From Flavobacterium sp. (GTDB taxonomy: Bacteria; Bacteroidota; Bacteroidia; Flavobacteriales; Flavobacteriaceae), in contig SEBM01000006.1 in assembly GCA_004296145.1 (NCBI GenBank), positions 1 to 22,706 of the forward strand: a DNA stretch of 22,706 bases, given 5' to 3'. Both the position numbers and the translations under genes were made by a program. This document shows, piece after piece, positions 22,459 to 22,706 of the stretch. Under the pieces are notes generated by a model. The model saw nothing but the letters and a program-made list of their open reading frames with translations, searched no databases and was not told the DNA's origin. Within the stretch, counting starts at the first letter, position 1. Every line of letters begins with the position of its first letter.

Positions 22459-22552
22459 TGTCGAATTTTCAAATTAAAATAATTTTCGCCAATAGTTTTT
22501 TCTTATGAAGCTATATAGAAATTTCTTATTGCTGATTTTAAGCTCATTTTGT

Positions 22553-22576
22553 GTCATTTCGACGAAGGAGAAATTG
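22553..22576. repeat. Half element related to the 27-bp inverted repeat
   Basis: GTCATTTCGACGAAGG starts at 22553. Aligned to the arm of the repeat at 12724-12803 (GTCATTCTGAGGAACG) it agrees at 16 of 24 positions over its full length by my count. No inverted partner is seen before the window ends. The rest of 22459-22706 shows no supported gene. Confidence 0.45.
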
Positions 22577-22706
22577 CACTAGTAATTCACGTTACAACGA
22601 GAAAACACAATAGTTTTCAGAATTTCAAATATAATTTTCCATTATTTGAAATAATAAGATTGTGTGAATAGCAGTCTTCAAAAATTATTTAAAATTTATA
22701 TTTATT

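Noticed and set aside
22505..22582. 25-codon plus-strand ORF starting MKLYRNFLLLILSSFC, resembling a signal peptide
   Set aside because: The second half is simply the repeat word at 22553-22576 read in frame and the lipobox is poor. It could be the remnant of a lipoprotein gene hit by the repeat, but one short ORF is not enough.

Overview
The window is AT-rich DNA from a member of the Bacteroidota, most likely Flavobacterium or a close relative. The reasons are the protein families present (a DoxX/VOC/DinB/Crp-Fnr stress cluster, and a GH130 plus glycosyltransferase pair), poor Shine-Dalgarno signals, several promoter elements of the Bacteroidota type TAnnTTTG, and intergenic repeat words such as AGCCACGAA and GTCATTCTGAGG that I associate with flavobacterial genomes. 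This assignment is inferred by reading; no database was searched. All but one of the genes lie on the minus strand, so transcription runs right to left. I see no rRNA, tRNA, CRISPR array, insertion sequence or prophage.

Layout from the left edge. (1) 1-6759: a probable six-gene minus-strand operon, in transcription order mlaE-like permease, mlaF-like ATPase, mlaD-like MCE protein, a large AsmA-like protein, a small low-affinity-iron-permease-family membrane protein, and an FAD-dependent oxidoreductase cut by the window edge. The first four genes look like one envelope lipid-transport unit: an inner-membrane ABC transporter with its MCE substrate-binding protein and an AsmA-type candidate bridge. 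(2) 7043-10350: a two-gene glycan operon (GH130 enzyme, then a two-domain glycosyltransferase) ending in a clear terminator. (3) 10625-10786: the only plus-strand gene, a 53-residue DUF1328/YtjA-type membrane peptide with its own strong terminator.

(4) 10977-14284: small single genes or pairs of a general accessory or stress kind: DinB-like, VOC, a ferredoxin-fold HMA-like peptide, DoxX, GNAT and a Crp/Fnr regulator. (5) 14399-15205: an unrecognised lipoprotein. (6) 15641-22415: a tripartite RND efflux system (adaptor, pump, outer-membrane factor) preceded on the same strand by a TetR-family regulator. Between pump and outer-membrane factor lies a 37-codon ORF that looks like a duplicated and diverged copy of the start of the outer-membrane-factor gene. 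In front of tetR and of the adaptor gene lie five copies of a 28-bp motif with a TAAC-NNN-GTTA palindrome, a good candidate for the TetR operator.

Gaps between genes carry several repeat types: a hexamer array (10901-10957), a 27-bp inverted repeat (12724-12803), a three-copy nested repeat (15321-15575) and a related half repeat near the right edge (22553-22576). The most useful second looks are the 37-codon ORF, the operator array, the glycosyltransferase that lacks both glutamates of the usual EX7E motif, and the Mla-AsmA gene cluster.
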